Positions 10,560-23,566 of a stretch of 64,000 nucleotides of DNA are shown here, piece after piece. Every line of letters begins with the position of its first letter. Positions within the stretch are counted from its first letter, which is position 1. The position numbers and the translations under genes were made by a program. The DNA comes from Linyphia triangularis. Lineage: Eukaryota > Arthropoda > Arachnida > Araneae > Linyphiidae. The stretch spans positions 109,031,366 to 109,095,365 of the forward strand of contig OZ021721.1 in NCBI GenBank assembly GCA_963978545.1, written 5' to 3'. The notes under the pieces are model-generated. The model saw nothing but the letters and a program-made list of their open reading frames with translations. It was not told the DNA's origin and did not search any database.

Positions 10560-11690
10560 TTTCAATAACAGCGTGTGGTAGTGAACATTCAACGTAGTTA
10601 CATCCAACTGCAGCGAATAAGTATTCAGTATGCCATTATTCCTTGCTGAATAATAAATATTGAATTCTGTAGTTTAATATTTGTTATGGCTAAAACTTGA
10701 AATATGGCCACTTTGAGTATTAAGTGGTTATTTTATGAATTAGTCGAGATAGTTTGATGAAAGTATAACACTAAATTCAGTAAAAACAGTGAATTTTAAT
10801 AAGATAAAGTAATTATTTCTTTATAATTGAGAAAACGTAGTTGATGAAATGATTGAAGCAAAAATATACAACACGAGGAGTACACTTCTCAAACTAGGGG
10901 TGTGGAACATCGCATAAGTTTCAATTACACTATAATACAGACGTGGATTTGTGTCATTTACCATTTGTGTATTTTCATCCTTAATTTAGAATAAATGGCC
11001 AACTATGCGGTATTTTTTGCGATAATTGTTGTACGAGTCTGAAAAAAAAGAAAAAACTTTGCCAAAATGGTGATTCTGGCGATATACTTTTCGATAATCC
11101 TTATGTTATCCTTTATTATAAGCAAAACTGAGGGGAGAAGAAAAAACGATCATTGATGAGGTATTCTCAAGGAAAGAGAACTCTGTTTTGAAAGCATTCA
11201 TTTTTCAACTTTTTACGCCATTAAAACATTTTTACGTGAATTTGGGAGGTGGGGATGTTTAGAACACCTTAAGAGGCACTAGAACAGTGATTTTTATCAA
11301 AATCGTTGGAGCCGTATTTTAGCAATCATTGCAAAAATCATTTTTTCAATGGCAGCTACCTTAAGCGCATGCGCGATTTTGACGAAAACTTTAATGGTAG
11401 GTCCCATGGCCACCAGCAACCCGCAGACCAAATTTGAACATCGTAGGTCAATTTTTTCGGGAGTTATGCTGACCAGACACGCATACATTTTTTCTATATC
11501 ACTTTTTTGAAATCAGAGTGTTCCAAAACGTGAAAAAATGCAAAAAAAAATTTTAAAAAATTTTTTTTGACCGAATGCTATACTTTCATTACCCTATGTA
11601 TAATACATATGGGTAATTGAAAGTAAAAAACCAAACACTAATATTATACCCTAACAATCTGCGTATTGACATAAGATTTCACGATCTGCT
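10560..11690. other. no gene seen
   Basis: Mostly AT-rich. The segment 11270-11480 is GC-richer and reads like worn repeat DNA: it contains GACCAAATTTGAAC and a GGGAGTTATGC block. No ends or target duplication were found. Confidence 0.4.
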
Positions 11691-11694
11691 CAGC

Positions 11695-11990
11695 TGATTC
11701 CCAAATTTTGTACCCTGTGAGTAATAGCACCGAACTCATGAATGGTAGATCGGGGGTTCGTTCCGGCTCCACCGAATACTAGTGTATACGATAATGGAAG
11801 CGGATACACATTTAATAGGTCGTGGCCTCAATGTCTTCTTGTTGATGTAGTGGGGTTGAAGATATAGGTATGTGCAATAAGGTTTCGACCCCATTCTCGT
11901 GATCATATAATTCAAATTTGCTAGGTGCATTTGTCTGTGATAAGAACGTCATAGTGGCAGAAATAGACAACCGAAGCCGTGCAAACTAAA
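11695..11990 (+). mobile_element. tRNA-derived SINE, family B
   Basis: Plus-strand sequence AGTAATAGCACCGAACTCAT followed by AGATCGGGGGTTCGTTCCGG matches the D-arm, anticodon arm and T-arm of a tRNA with a CAT anticodon region, plus a near-consensus pol III B box. A body of about 220 bp follows, unrelated to SINE family A. The ends and target duplication are not resolved. Confidence 0.65.
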
Positions 11991-13404
11991 TTAAACTTAA
12001 ATGAATCACGTCGCAAGTGTTGAAAATTTTATTTTATACTCTAATAAGTTCACAATCAAAGGATGTATTATTTTATATAGGGGATGTGGTATGGTATACA
12101 GCGCTGACTGTCTAATGGCTGTTTTGTTCTTGCTAGTGAAAGAAAACTTAAAAACACTGACATGTTACCAGTTCTGATTTATTAGTAAGGCATACGGTAT
12201 TCACTTATCAGGATTTTGTGTTTGACTAAATAAAATGCAATTCAGTTTATAACTTTCTATTCCTATACCGAGTTCAAAAATTTCTACTCTAAAACGAAAA
12301 AATTTCTATGGAAACATTTATCAACTAATTTAAATTGTTGAAAAAAAGAGTAAAGATAATTTCAAAATAAAAAACATTCGTCTTAATTACAAAAAAAAAT
12401 CATTTATTCGATTTCTAATATTATAATCATCATTAAAAGTTGTATTATTAATTCACTTTTCAGTTTAAAATATCCCCAGTACCACAACGCTAGCCGTGGG
12501 AAAAATTGACCTTTGTTACGAATCTTGGCCAACCTCGACACATTCTGGATAAACTAAATTGAAAGTTCTGAAATGTTGATGAACAGTTTTAAAATTGAAA
12601 TATTTTATTTATAATAAAAAAACGTAGGGCTAAAAATATGTTATTTGATGTTTCTGACTTGTTTTTTTTTTTTTAAATATAATTTATTCTGGAACAATGC
12701 TAGAGTTTCGGCTAGGATTGGCCAACCTTCCAGATCCCCTTTTCCCGACATTTTCCAGTACTGCTGTGCACTGGGATGTTACACAAGCATTTTGTAATGA
12801 CAAGTTTATCAGCATCGTAAACTTTTTCGTGGATACATAAGAAAATATTAACGCTGGCAAAGCTATTTTCGTTTTAAATTTAAAAAAAAAAACAATTCAT
12901 TTTAAGGAATGATAAAAATAAGCTTCTTTAATTGAGTAGTAAGTTATCAAGCTCCTGATCAGAAGATCATCGCCACAACCTGCATTCGCATCATGAATAA
13001 TTATAATTTACTTCATAAAAATGAATACATATTCTTTAGTACATAAGCAATTCAATTTGAGTACATATACTCAAATTGAATAAAATTCTTTCGATGCTAT
13101 TATGACTAGCCAATTTAATTAAAAAATAAATACATTTTACTCACCTAAAAGTACCCATTTGTCTTTACCATAGTGTAGTCAAAAGCTGAAAACCCGATGA
13201 TAATAATTAAATACGAATAACGCTAAATTTCACCAACTGGAAATAATTTCAAAAGAAATACAATACAAATAATAGCAATCCCGTAGCGAGTGCACTTTTG
13301 TGATAAAATCTTAATTGAACAAATAATTAGAAAACAGTTCTGGATTAAGAATTACCTCCCGTTTCCATAAAGATTTAGAGATGTTAATAGTAATTTCAAA
13401 AATC
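11991..13404. other. no gene seen
   Basis: AT-rich sequence with two small GC-richer patches (12475-12555 and 12700-12785), both containing TTGGCCAAC. They may be related repeat fragments. No coding or element ends seen. Confidence 0.4.
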
Positions 13405-14120
13405 TGCTATTATGTAAAATTACTGGTTATTTTATAAAATAACCAAAATGCATGGTTAATATAGCGAATTATATAAAAAAAATTACTTTTGATGGTTATT
13501 TTATAAAATACCCAATGTAAGCAGCTAATATAAATAATTTCCATATTGATAATAATTATAACTGTAAACCCAACCAAAACAAGATGATTGGTTGTTTTCA
13601 GATTATCTGGCGCCGTCAGCAAGACGAGGGCTATAATGTGCCGAAACATTCGTCATTAGACAAGCCAACATACATTTACAAACACCCATGCTTTACACGC
13701 GACTCGAACCCGCAACCTCGCGGTCTAGAAGCTAGCACGCTAACCACTATACAGTTTGGTCGTCCCAAAACAAGATGACAAACAAAACTTTAAAAATAAG
13801 AATCCTAAAGCAGCAATATGATTGAATGAATGCTCAAGCATAATAGAGAGGAAAACAAACAATATGACCCTCGGCAAAATCGAGTATATATCATATTAAC
13901 CGCTGACTAACTGTTATACATAATAGCTGGTTAATGGAATTAATTTGAGCTCAACGGGAAAAAAATAGTATTAACAAGATGCTTTTTTATCATGTATAAT
14001 AACTGGTTAATATGGTAAATGTTAAGAAACTTAATAATTTGGCCATAATAACCAATAGTTAGTTATTTTGTAAAATAACCTGTTTTGTATAATGTCCAAA
14101 TTAATCAAATTAACCGTAGC
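13405..14120 (-). repeat. old dispersed repeat, copy 2 (inverted to copy 1)
   Basis: Its reverse complement aligns through its whole length with the joined pieces of 862-3877. Shared markers are TTATGCTTGAGCATT, GGGTATT...ATAAAATAACC and CCAGTTATTATAC. It lacks the mariner, the TA element and SINE copy 1 found in copy 1, but has its own SINE at 13588-13764. Confidence 0.75.
13588..13764 (-). mobile_element. tRNA-derived SINE, family A, copy 2
   Basis: Same head, body and tail order as copy 1. It is flanked by a perfect 14-bp duplication CCAAAACAAGATGA (13574-13587 and 13765-13778), implying a fairly recent insertion into old repeat copy 2. Confidence 0.95.
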
Positions 14121-14478
14121 AGATATATAGCCAGGATCATAATTCAGCATGGTAAAATTACACGAAGCGTGTTCATTATGCTAGTTAGAAACCAAGGTTA
14201 GCGAACCTTTAGTTGCTAATAAGCTCCATACAAATAATTGAGACTCGAGTCTCATTCCCATGATACTACATATATTCGGAATTAATTGGAAGGAAAAGTA
14301 CTGAGAGTATCAGTATATAATTGGGGATCAAAGTAGAGACTCATTAAAGTGTATTGTCAATTTATAATTAGTAGCCTGTTTATATATATATATTTATTAT
14401 AATAGGCTTTAGATATCTGCTCTATCGATTTATCGATTGATTTTACATTCTATTCCTACGTAGTAAAATTTCAGTGCT

Positions 14479-14481
<3 letters not shown>

Positions 14482-14523
<42 letters not shown>
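14482..14523. repeat. poly-T run, about 42 bases
   Basis: Uninterrupted T tract, possibly the poly-A tail of an unrecognised minus-strand retroposon. No duplication or body was identified. Confidence 0.8.
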
Positions 14524-14526
<3 letters not shown>

Positions 14527-15728
14527 ATATTCATGTTAGCTTACTTGCTTAAAAAAGTTAGTTACCCACAATTAGCTGCGTTTTACATTATTTAAATTAA
14601 CATAGTTAATTTTTCAGATTTAAAAATGTGATTTTTGTGAAAGAAATATAATATACTTGAATGAAACATGCTACCGTTTTGAACCACAATTAACCTCGAT
14701 TTTCTTTATTTCAATCAAAACAGTTCATCTTCTATATTAATTTAATAATTGAAAACTGTGTTTTTATGAAATTAATTTAATGTACTTTTATTTATTAATA
14801 TTTATTAAAATTAAATATTACTATACCACAATACATTCATGGAATTTTACCATTATCTAATCAAGTAAAACTTGTACAATCGGAAACTAATGAAACTAAA
14901 GTAATAGAAAAAAACTCGTTAAATCTTTGTTTATGCTCTCAACCATCAATACTTTGCAGTTTAATTAGTTAGTTTATTTAATAAAAGTTCTATCTTCTAA
15001 CATTAAGTTATGACGATGAACAAAGCATATATTTTCATTTTTAACCTTTCAATTCCATCGATATACCATTATAAAATGAAATTCTAGGAATAATTTCTAT
15101 TAAGCCCTGAAAATTATCAATGTCCTAATCATAACCAATTTTCACATTATTTAGATTGATACAAACCTTACAAAGAACATGATATATATTGCGTACATGG
15201 CATATTGACGTAAGTATTAAGTCTATATCGTGACTAAAATGACTAGGATTCTGAAGAATGCCCAATATAAAAATATGGTTGATATTGCCAATAAATGTGT
15301 ACGTTCATTGCTATTTTGACTTATTATGAAAATGTATGTTAGCTGCTGGTCTTTGACGATTCTTCAAGTAACTTAAAAATACAGGCAATATATTCTAACT
15401 AGAAAAGTCTTAAAATTAATATTTAATTTATTTTAAGTACCTATAGACTGTCTTCGAGCTATTTTTGGTTGCATAAGAAAACTTACCTTTTAATTTTAAA
15501 CTTTTTGAGTCATTTTAATACAAAATGTTTAAAATCATTTAAGTTTAATATTAGATCAAATTATACCTACCTTCACTTCTCTATCAAAGAGAATACAACG
15601 TACCAATTGAATCAATAACAAACTTAGAATTCTACCATGACCACTCTCACCAGATCCTACCAAATTTCTATTAAAGTGCAAGCACCCAGATCGCACAAAA
15701 TTGCTACCCATGTGTAAGCATGCAAATA
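14524..15728. other. no gene seen
   Basis: AT-rich DNA with no reading frame, RNA gene or terminal repeat that I can support. Confidence 0.45.
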
Positions 15729-15940
15729 CTACTACTGTTAAAAATTTGGATCCACCTTGCACCCAAAATTGATTCCCATTTAGCTGCAACCAACATTTGA
15801 TGCTTAGTTTCACGTTTAATGGTGCTACCTCGGACCGTAAGCACCGTTAAATCGTGAAACTAAGCACCAAACGTTGGTTGCAGCTAAATGGAAACCAATT
15901 TTGGTTGCAAGGTGGAACAAAATTTTTAACAGTGTAAACT
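15729..15940. repeat. long imperfect hairpin
   Basis: Arms of about 95-100 bp (15729-15823 and 15838-15940) are inverted copies. They share CATTTAGCTGCAACCAAC, GCTTAGTTTCACG and ACTGTTAAAAATTT around a loop of about 14 bases. It looks like a foldback MITE; no target duplication was found. Confidence 0.8.
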
Positions 15941-17306
15941 GCTATCCATGTTAAAACATTGAGATCCCCAGAAAACATCTACTCAAGTATAAGCATCCAT
16001 TTAAAAAAACAACCTTGAAGACATCTCTGGATCCTTATTTTGATCGATTCCAGAAACTTCGTGAGCCACTTGAGAAATGTTCATGGTAAAAACATTGCGT
16101 GCTAGCCTTCCACGCATCTCATTAAGCCTCTCCTAACAGTCAAAGCCTCCCCACTCTAAAAAGATGTTAAATCAGAAGCCGTCTTTCGCGCGTGCAAGAC
16201 TCTTAGAGAATAAATTTGTATCCTAACTATGTTTCCACTTTGTCTTTAAATATTCAAAAATGCGGACAGTATTCAAACCAGGCCTGCTTCATAGATCTTT
16301 GTTTATAGGCATCAGAATTTCGTAGAACGGAATATTTTTTGTTGGTTGATTCTTAGGCAATAAATGCAAAACTTAAATGCACTTATCAGACCAGGCAAAA
16401 TATGGGGTGGTTTTCGTGTATGGAGAACGCCCATTTAAGCCATGTGCTATTAGAATGGAGAAGTTTGAAATGCCTATGCGTATTTAAAAGTATTCAGCAT
16501 CGCTCAGATATAAAAAGCTTTTACTTTAAAATGGGTCTATTAAAACAGTGAAGCTGTTTTATAGATTTGTTTGATGCATTAAAATTATAGGTTTTATAAA
16601 TGCAGTTAATAGAAAATAAGTTTCAAAACCATTTTAAAAGTTTCCTATCTAAAATCACAATCATTAAAATATTCTAAAAGAAACCAGTATAAAATTTTAA
16701 GTTGAGTTAAAACGTATAAACCAAAGAAGTTTCGAAATTTAAGCAAAATTATACTCTTTAATTTTTAATAACGCTCAAGCAGGATTTTATAATTTATTAT
16801 AGAATAATGTATTATGGAATATCAAATTAAAAACACCAAAATATACAATATTAAATTACAAATGCTAGAGATTATACAATATTACACTGTTAATATTAAA
16901 TTGTAAATGCCAAATTAGATAATAATAAAATTGAAAATGCCAAATTAGATAATAATTAAGTGGAAAATGCCAAATTATACAATATTAAATTTTAAATACG
17001 TACATTTTATAATAGCTATTTGTAAACGTCAAAGGATCAATACCAAATAATAATTTGGTATTGTATAATTTGAGATATATAGTTTAAATATCTGATTATA
17101 AAAGTTCAATTTAACAAAACTAAATCATACAAATCTAAATTTACTAGACAACCTTATTTTTAAATAGCAAAAAAAAATTATTATTTTGCCTGGAAAAAAA
17201 AAAGAGAAAAAAAATGCTGCTAACCTCTTGATGGATTAGAGATAATTTTTAAGTAAAATTACGTCTTAATAGCAAGCGAGTTATTCAGGAAAAATTAGGC
17301 TACATG
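15941..17306. other. non-coding; includes short tandem units
   Basis: Sequence 15941-16500 is GC-richer, without an open frame or element ends. From about 16830 to 17010, units of roughly 30-45 bp containing AAATGCCAAATTA and ATACAATATTAAATT recur in tandem. Confidence 0.45.
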
Positions 17307-17320
17307 AATTTCAGAATATG

Positions 17321-17489
17321 GTTGGTTGTCAGATTATCTGGCACCGTCAGCAACACTAGGGTTATACTGCGCCGAAACATTCGTCATTAGACAAGCCAAC
17401 ATACATTTACAAACACCCATGTCTAACACGGGACTCGAACCCGCAACCTCACGGTCTAGAAGCTAGCACCACTATACCGTTTGATTGGC
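17321..17489 (-). mobile_element. tRNA-derived SINE, family A, copy 3
   Basis: Perfect 14-bp duplication AATTTCAGAATATG (17307-17320 and 17490-17503). The A-box region has lost about 7 bases: AGCTAGCACCACTATACC replaces the usual AGCTAGCACGCTAACCAC. This copy is probably transcriptionally dead. Confidence 0.93.
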
Positions 17490-17503
17490 AATTTCAGAAT
17501 ATG

Positions 17504-19677
17504 AATTTAAAGTCTAATAAACGTAAAAAAAAATCTCTTTATGAAATTGCATTAACATTTTCATTTAAAAACTAACTTTTCTTCCGTAGATTTTTTTTTT
17601 TTTAATAAGCTTTGCAAAAAAAAATTACATTGATGCTTCAGATTTATTTCAGTGAACTATCTTTTGTAAATATGCGTAATCTTAGATGGGTACTTATGTA
17701 AACCTATTCAAGATTTTAATTCTTATTAAAGAAACTTGTTAGAAGAAGTCACCTGAGAACATTCTCTTTGAAGTTGAAATTTATTCTCGTCAGTTTTTAC
17801 CTTCTTCGGTTTCATTTCAAACATAACGCTAATGAGCGACATCTTTTAATATTTTGTTACGTACCTAGAAGTTACTATTTAAGTGAAATGTATATTATTA
17901 TAAAGAAGGTTTTTCTAAAGAAAGTTTTTCTAAAGATGCAATTACTAAAATAGATGGCTTGTTTCGGAAAGTTTTTTTTTCTTCAAAATCGAAACTAAAT
18001 TTACACCATCCAATTAGATACTTTCGGATGAAGAAAGTATTTGAACTCTACTTTAATTGCTAGAGTTAGGTTTTCTTTTATTTCAATTGGTGTTATGTCA
18101 GGAATTTTGTTACTATAATAAATGAGTATGTAAAGAAGTTTTTTTTTATTTATTTTTATTTCTAAGACTAATGTTTGATAAAATGAGATAAAAGAAAATA
18201 ATTAACGACTTTTAAACAATATCTCAATTTACTAAGTATACTTCGTTTTGACAAATTTCGCTCTTCTTTCTAGGTAATTCAATAAAGTATAAAACACAAT
18301 TTTTCAGCCCATCAAATATTTTGTATTTTTTGCATTTTTTTTAACTTGGAGTGAAACACAAGAACAATACGGTTCCGGAACTATACAAGAACACCTCATC
18401 TATTGTTCAAAATTCATGAACATGCCTTTAGTAAAGTCGTTCATTAATAATGGTTCTCAATTCATATTTTATATGAAGAAACACTCTCACTATCTACTGG
18501 TTTCTTTCATAGAGTTCCTTTAGGCATTCGATTCCCACTTTTTTTCTCCTTGTGTTGTTAGAATGAATATTTCATTGCGCCAGGACTTTACCACCCCCAA
18601 AAAAGTCGTTATAACAAGATCTGGACTGCTGAAAGTAACCCGTGTCAACAGAGAACGTCTTCCAGTAGATTTTTCAAGAATAAACTCCAGGCATTTGCGT
18701 CTCCAAGGGAAGAAAACATTAAAATCTGATTATCGATAAAGAGTATCACAATCGAACCCATGTCCAAAAGTAAAACTGATGAGCACTTAAGCACAAAATC
18801 CAACTCAAGTCATTTCCCGTTTGATCAAGTTTTCTACTTCCTAGCCCAATGTTGAATTGAAAAATATGTCCACAACAGGTCTCTATTGCACCGGAGCACA
18901 GTTATGTCAAAGTCTGTGAGGAGGATCAAATGTCTTCCACGATTTTCAAGAGAGATCTCTTGCGTAATTATATCTTAAATGAAAGAAAAAAGAGAAAACT
19001 CCCACAAAGAAACTTAACAATCGACACGAGACTTGTCACAATCACCACCGTGTATAATCAGAATAGAGTTAGTGCAGAGGATCCCGAGGTTCAATTCCAA
19101 TATTCTAGCTAGATAAGTGAGTGTTCTACCTACTTTACATTAGTTCCAGTGTTGCCGTAGTATTTTTATTATCAAGCTGTTGTTTTTCCCACACCAATAT
19201 TTTGACATTGTTCCTTTCCTAGAACTTCTTGAAATTCAGGTTGTCTTAATTTTTGAAGTAATATTGATATTTCAGTAAGTAAAAATACTATTAAATATGC
19301 CATGTCCAAAATGCATAGCAAAAATACTACGTACTTAATAATTTTAAATCCGACATTTGTTAACACTGTTTAGTATACCCATATTACTGGATCTTTAGTC
19401 AGATACTCTACCAAACGTCTTCTTTCATGCCCAGTGATAATTTTCATATGAAAAGACGATTTTTTTAGAAGTATTATTGAATCAATCAATTCATAATCTT
19501 AAAATTAATTTTACTGAACTTCAAAGAAGAGTGACACTCTCGAGACAAATGAATCTGATATACTTGTCTCTAGCAATCTGATATAAAACTAGAATTGCCA
19601 GATGACAAGCAAACACATTAGTAAAAGTGCCGGTTGTACAACGATCAAGATTTCTTTTGAGAACCACATTTCAGTTC
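17504..19677. other. no gene recognised
   Basis: AT-rich up to about 18500. The stretch 18530-19120 has a more balanced composition and several short frames but no domain I know. A B-box-like GGTTCAATTCC near 19088 lacks a partner A box. Possibly worn transposon DNA. Confidence 0.4.
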
Positions 19678-20106
19678 AATAACTATGTTTTTAGGAGTCG
19701 GTTTTACCCTTTATTTACTGACGGAACTTACAAGTCCCATCATTTTTCTCATGGCACTGTATTAATTTACGCTTTGAGATCCATTGGGATTCTGAAATCC
19801 ATTTCTACGAATTTCGTTCGTTCTTCTATTCCTGGATATCATCGTAAGCTTATTTCTCTTTGGAAGCTTGATAGAGACAAGTATATAAGACAATGAAAGG
19901 CAAAGATGAATGCCCATAAGATTGAAAAGCTTCCATGTGTTTGCAAACAAAGAGAAATAAGCTTGTGCTGGCATCCAACAAGGATGAAATTATAGAAATG
20001 GATTTCTATGTCCCTCAAAGGGTCTCAAAGCGTATAAAAACAATACTACGAGAAAACTGACGGGACTTTCCACCAATAAATAAAGGTTTAAACTACGTGA
20101 AACATA
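19678..20106. repeat. long imperfect inverted repeat
   Basis: Arms of about 190 bp (19678-19866 and 19918-20106) pair imperfectly. Shared blocks include AAGCTTATTTCTCTTTG, GAAATCCATTTCTA, TACGCTTTGAGA and CCTTTATTTA. The loop is about 50 bases. The apparent reading frames on both strands are by-products of the palindrome. Confidence 0.7.
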
Positions 20107-20156
20107 CAATCAAATCAAATATTATAACCTTATCATTGACCAACTTACCGCACTCT

Positions 20157-20240
20157 GATTAAAGAGCCGAGTGTGGCTAAAGAGCCGAGTGTGGCTAAAG
20201 AGCCGCATGTGGCTAAAGAGACTCGGTTTGCCGACCACTG
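20157..20240 (-). mobile_element. hAT-like element terminus
   Basis: The right edge reads, on the minus strand, CAGTGGTCGGCAAACCGAGT followed by repeated AGCCACATGCGGCTCTTT. This is typical of one end of hAT elements (CAGTGGTYGGCAAA plus GAGCCGC repeats). Four tandem 17-18-bp units (TAAAGAGCCGAGTGTGGC) make up 20157-20220. The opposite end was not found, so this may be a truncated copy. Confidence 0.6.
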
Positions 20241-22203
20241 GCCTGTAGAACACTTCGGGTTCTTATTCCTTAAAATCATCCCGATGATTTTTATTGAATT
20301 TAGTCAAAGAGCTTGATTTATGAGATTATGAATTACCGCTACGTTAGCGGGAAACTTCACGCCTCTTAGCTTGGGTGTGAATTTAGCATGCTTTCTCGGG
20401 GTAGCCGCGATTACCACCACGCATCACACTAATGAGCACATATTTCATTCTGCGGAAAAGCGATGAATTTATAATGTGCTCAATTATCGAATTTTATCGC
20501 AATAATTAGCACCCAGACATTTTTCCTTCCAGACTTAATCGCTTTTGATTCCATTTTTGTGTTAAGTGAAACCATTAGAATGCTGAAATCCATGGATGAG
20601 AGGAAAATAGTTTGTTTCAGAAAAGTTGAATACGTTGTTGATTGGGGTAGTTAGTTTCTTTCAAGCGGTGACTAAGGATCCTCACTATGGATCCTTCATT
20701 TAAAGGTTGCATAAAATCAGTGTCGTTTGAAAAAGTAATTTGTGAAACACGATCGATTATATTAAACATTTGTTGAAATTGAGAGGAATGTAATACAACT
20801 TGGATTTTTTTTTAATGATAAGCTTTGGTTTCGAAAATTCATTCAAATGCAATAGTTAGTTTGGATATAAAATGTGTCACGTTAGTTTTGGCATAATAGT
20901 ATTTAATGCACTTGCTAGTTATTTTCGTTAATTTAATGTGGGACTATGATGTTATGATGATTAAACTAAACATCATTTAAACTGAAGTATTTTCTATATG
21001 TTTCATCAACTTTTCTTCGTAAGTTAGGCTTAAAACGTACTATAATATTTTTGTTACCTTATTTAGTTATTTTTATTATTTTTCTAGTTATTTTGACTAA
21101 TTTAATGTATTTCTAATATATTATAAATTTGCATATGAAAGAGGCCCAAGTTCCCATGGGAGCCCTCACAGGCAATTTTATCGGTATTCTGAGCTGAATA
21201 TCTGGCGAGTGGCCTGTGTGCCCCGATTGTGTTTTTGTTAGCCATTCGCAGAGCTGCTTTTTGTGTGTACACAACGCAACCGTTTTTTGTAATACACGTA
21301 CCGTTACAACGCTTTTTGGAGTTTTCGCAAGCGATAGAAAAAAGTAGGTATTGCCATTCAAGATTTCAAATTTCTATAACTTTCACCGTAACCCTTGGGG
21401 TCTATTGTGTCGCCATTCACAAAATCTCGAGCTCATACCTCTGAATAACTATACCTGAAATCTCATCTCGATCTGTTGAACGGAATGACCGCTATAGGTT
21501 CATATATTGGCAAAGTTTCTTTATGATCACTCTGTATATAGCTGTGTTTTCTTTCCAATTTTCTTATGTAGTAAATAGGTAAATTATTATTTTAATAGTC
21601 ACATTCATAATTGAGTAGACAGTGAAAGATAACTAAACAGTCAAAAATGATACATTAGTCAGTGTTTTCTTACCAATTTTTCCAAATAGTATATAAATGG
21701 GTAAATTATCATTGCAATGGTCACTGTAATAATTGAGTAGATAATGAAGGAGTAACCCGGCAAAATTATTGGTTTCACTTCTCAAACTATTTCATATAGG
21801 CAAAAATAAGAGAAAACCTAATGTGCTAGATCTCAAATGCAAGTTTTGCACGCGATATCTGCCAGGGTAAATAGCTCAAGTATTCACATTACTCCAAAAT
21901 TTCCACAAAGCAGCCGGTAAAACCCCTTCACCAACCTATTTCGAAAATTCCCGGCTGAATCACCGTCCAAACACCAACACTCCATGTATCATTGGTTTTC
22001 CAAGCACCCACCTTTCAAGGAAGGAAATCGCGTGCACACCAGGTTCCTCCCTGTTCGACAAGTAACTGTGCCATATCTGTACACAGAGGGGAGGGCTGCC
22101 ATTTCATTCAATTAATTGGGTGCTAAGCATTCAACACTCGGCAGGGTAAAGAGGGAGAATATAACCCTTTTTGAAACTTATTTTTTGGTAGTCCGTTTTG
22201 ATG
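20241..22203. other. no gene recognised; worn repeat pieces
   Basis: The segment 21130-21530 resembles the tail of an old element, ending GATCACTCTGTATA. A tandem duplication of about 118 bp spans roughly 21542-21757 (TGTTTTCTTxCCAATTTT start in each unit). The segment 21890-22170 is GC-rich without a frame or ends. Confidence 0.4.
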
Positions 22204-22426
22204 TACAGAGGGATTATAATTAAAGTTCAACATTCAAAAAGCGGTAAAACAAGAACCACTCGTAAGAATGACCTAAAATTTCACCTGAATATACGAAAAG
22301 GGTTAAATGGTGGGTATAAGAAAAATATTTTGAAAGGGTTTTTTTTCACATATGCCGTATATTCAGGTCACATTTGAGGTCGCTCTGACCTGTGGTTTTT
22401 ACGGTTTTTTGAAAATTGAACTTTAA

Positions 22427-23135
22427 GGTATACATACATAATTGAGATGATTTTCTTTAATTTTTAGGCTATAATTTCACACTTTTGGCAGTATATCAGA
22501 ATTAAAAATGACGCATTTTTATAAATAAACTTTTTATTTCCGTCAAATTTTTTTTATGAGCTAATTGCAATTCAAGTGGCTAATTAGGACATTATTAGAA
22601 CATTCATAAATAATTTTGTAATTAACTTAGAGGTATGATTTTCATTGCAAATAAAAGATATTATATTGAAGCATGCTCCTATGGAGAATTTTGAATTTGG
22701 CTTCAATATTTATTTAATTATTAGTTTTTAAATAAATAGCCAACAAAAATACATAGTTTTTAACAAAAAATTAAAATATGCATAAAAAATGTGTTTATAA
22801 CAATATATATTAGATTCTCAATAGGAAACACATTCACAACTATTGTCTACAAAAAAAAAAAAAACTTTGTAAATCGGACCATTTATTATGAAGTTATGAC
22901 CATTGGCGTAAAGTCATAAAACACCAAAATGTCATTCTTCAGAAAACGCGTTTAAAGTTTACTACACTAATGAACGTGATACAAAACAGGTTCACAAAAC
23001 CCACTGTAATTTAAAAAGTAATTTGAGTCTTAGAAAGAAAATGGTATATTAATGGTAATGAATTCGGAAATATTTAAAAAAAAAAAAAACGCAGACTTGG
23101 ATCAAATTTTGCAATTCCTAATGTATATGTATACC
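22427..23135. mobile_element. TTAA element family T1, copy 1 (709 bp)
   Basis: Ends GGTATACATA...TATGTATACC, with TTAA at 22423-22426 and 23136-23139, lie inside the right arm of a family G MITE. It has no transposase. Its interior motif CATTCTTCAGAAAACGCG plus TTTAAAGT (22933-22960) recurs inverted in the TTAA element at 49385-50300, which also begins GGTAT. The two are therefore probably one family. Confidence 0.9.
22920..23073 (+). repeat. 154-bp near-identical direct repeat, copy 1
   Basis: It matches 23567-23720 with what looks like a single mismatch (GAATTC versus GAGTTC). This copy is inside TTAA element T1; the other is outside it. Confidence 0.9.
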
Positions 23136-23566
23136 TTAATTATATTCACCTTGTAAATAAGAATATTTGTGTTACGTATGAATCGTTTGTTTTCGTAAAA
23201 CTAAAAATTTCTATTCGGTTCAACGTGTGTTGGTTGAATTGAATTTTTCAGAGCACAAGTTATACACGGGTACTAAATCATTTCGAAACGACACAATAGA
23301 CTATTTACAGTAGTACAACATATCAAAAGAAACGAAATCTTTTAAACGAAATGCCCGCAATGTATAATCAATTGAAGAAAATCTCAGGAATTCAGCTTGA
23401 TTTCCTGACAATTAACGAGACTATTAATCACTGTAGTATCTGCTCGAAAGTATATATTACACAGTACAAGCCTGAAATCAAACCAGATTCTTCTCACCTG
23501 ATAATAGAATGTTCTGCAATTGAGCTATTATTTGGAAAAATCATAATCTTATGAAAATGTGCATAT

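Larger units (their letters stand above)
22204..23155. mobile_element. MITE family G, copy 2, split by a nested element
   Basis: The left end TACAGAGGGATTATAATTAA at 22204 and the right end (complement of TACAAGGTGAATATAATTAA, ending 23155) are inverted repeats. The right arm is interrupted at its TTAA by the element at 22427-23135. Removing the insert restores the sequence ...GAACTTTAATTATA..., complementary to the left end. Inner arms share the TGACCT...TTTCACCTGAATATACG signature. Confidence 0.88.

Noticed and set aside
15556..15813. 85-codon minus frame
   Set aside because: It overlaps the left arm of the 15.7-kb hairpin and shows no domain.
19627..19974. Overlapping frames on both strands
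   Set aside because: By-products of a long inverted repeat.
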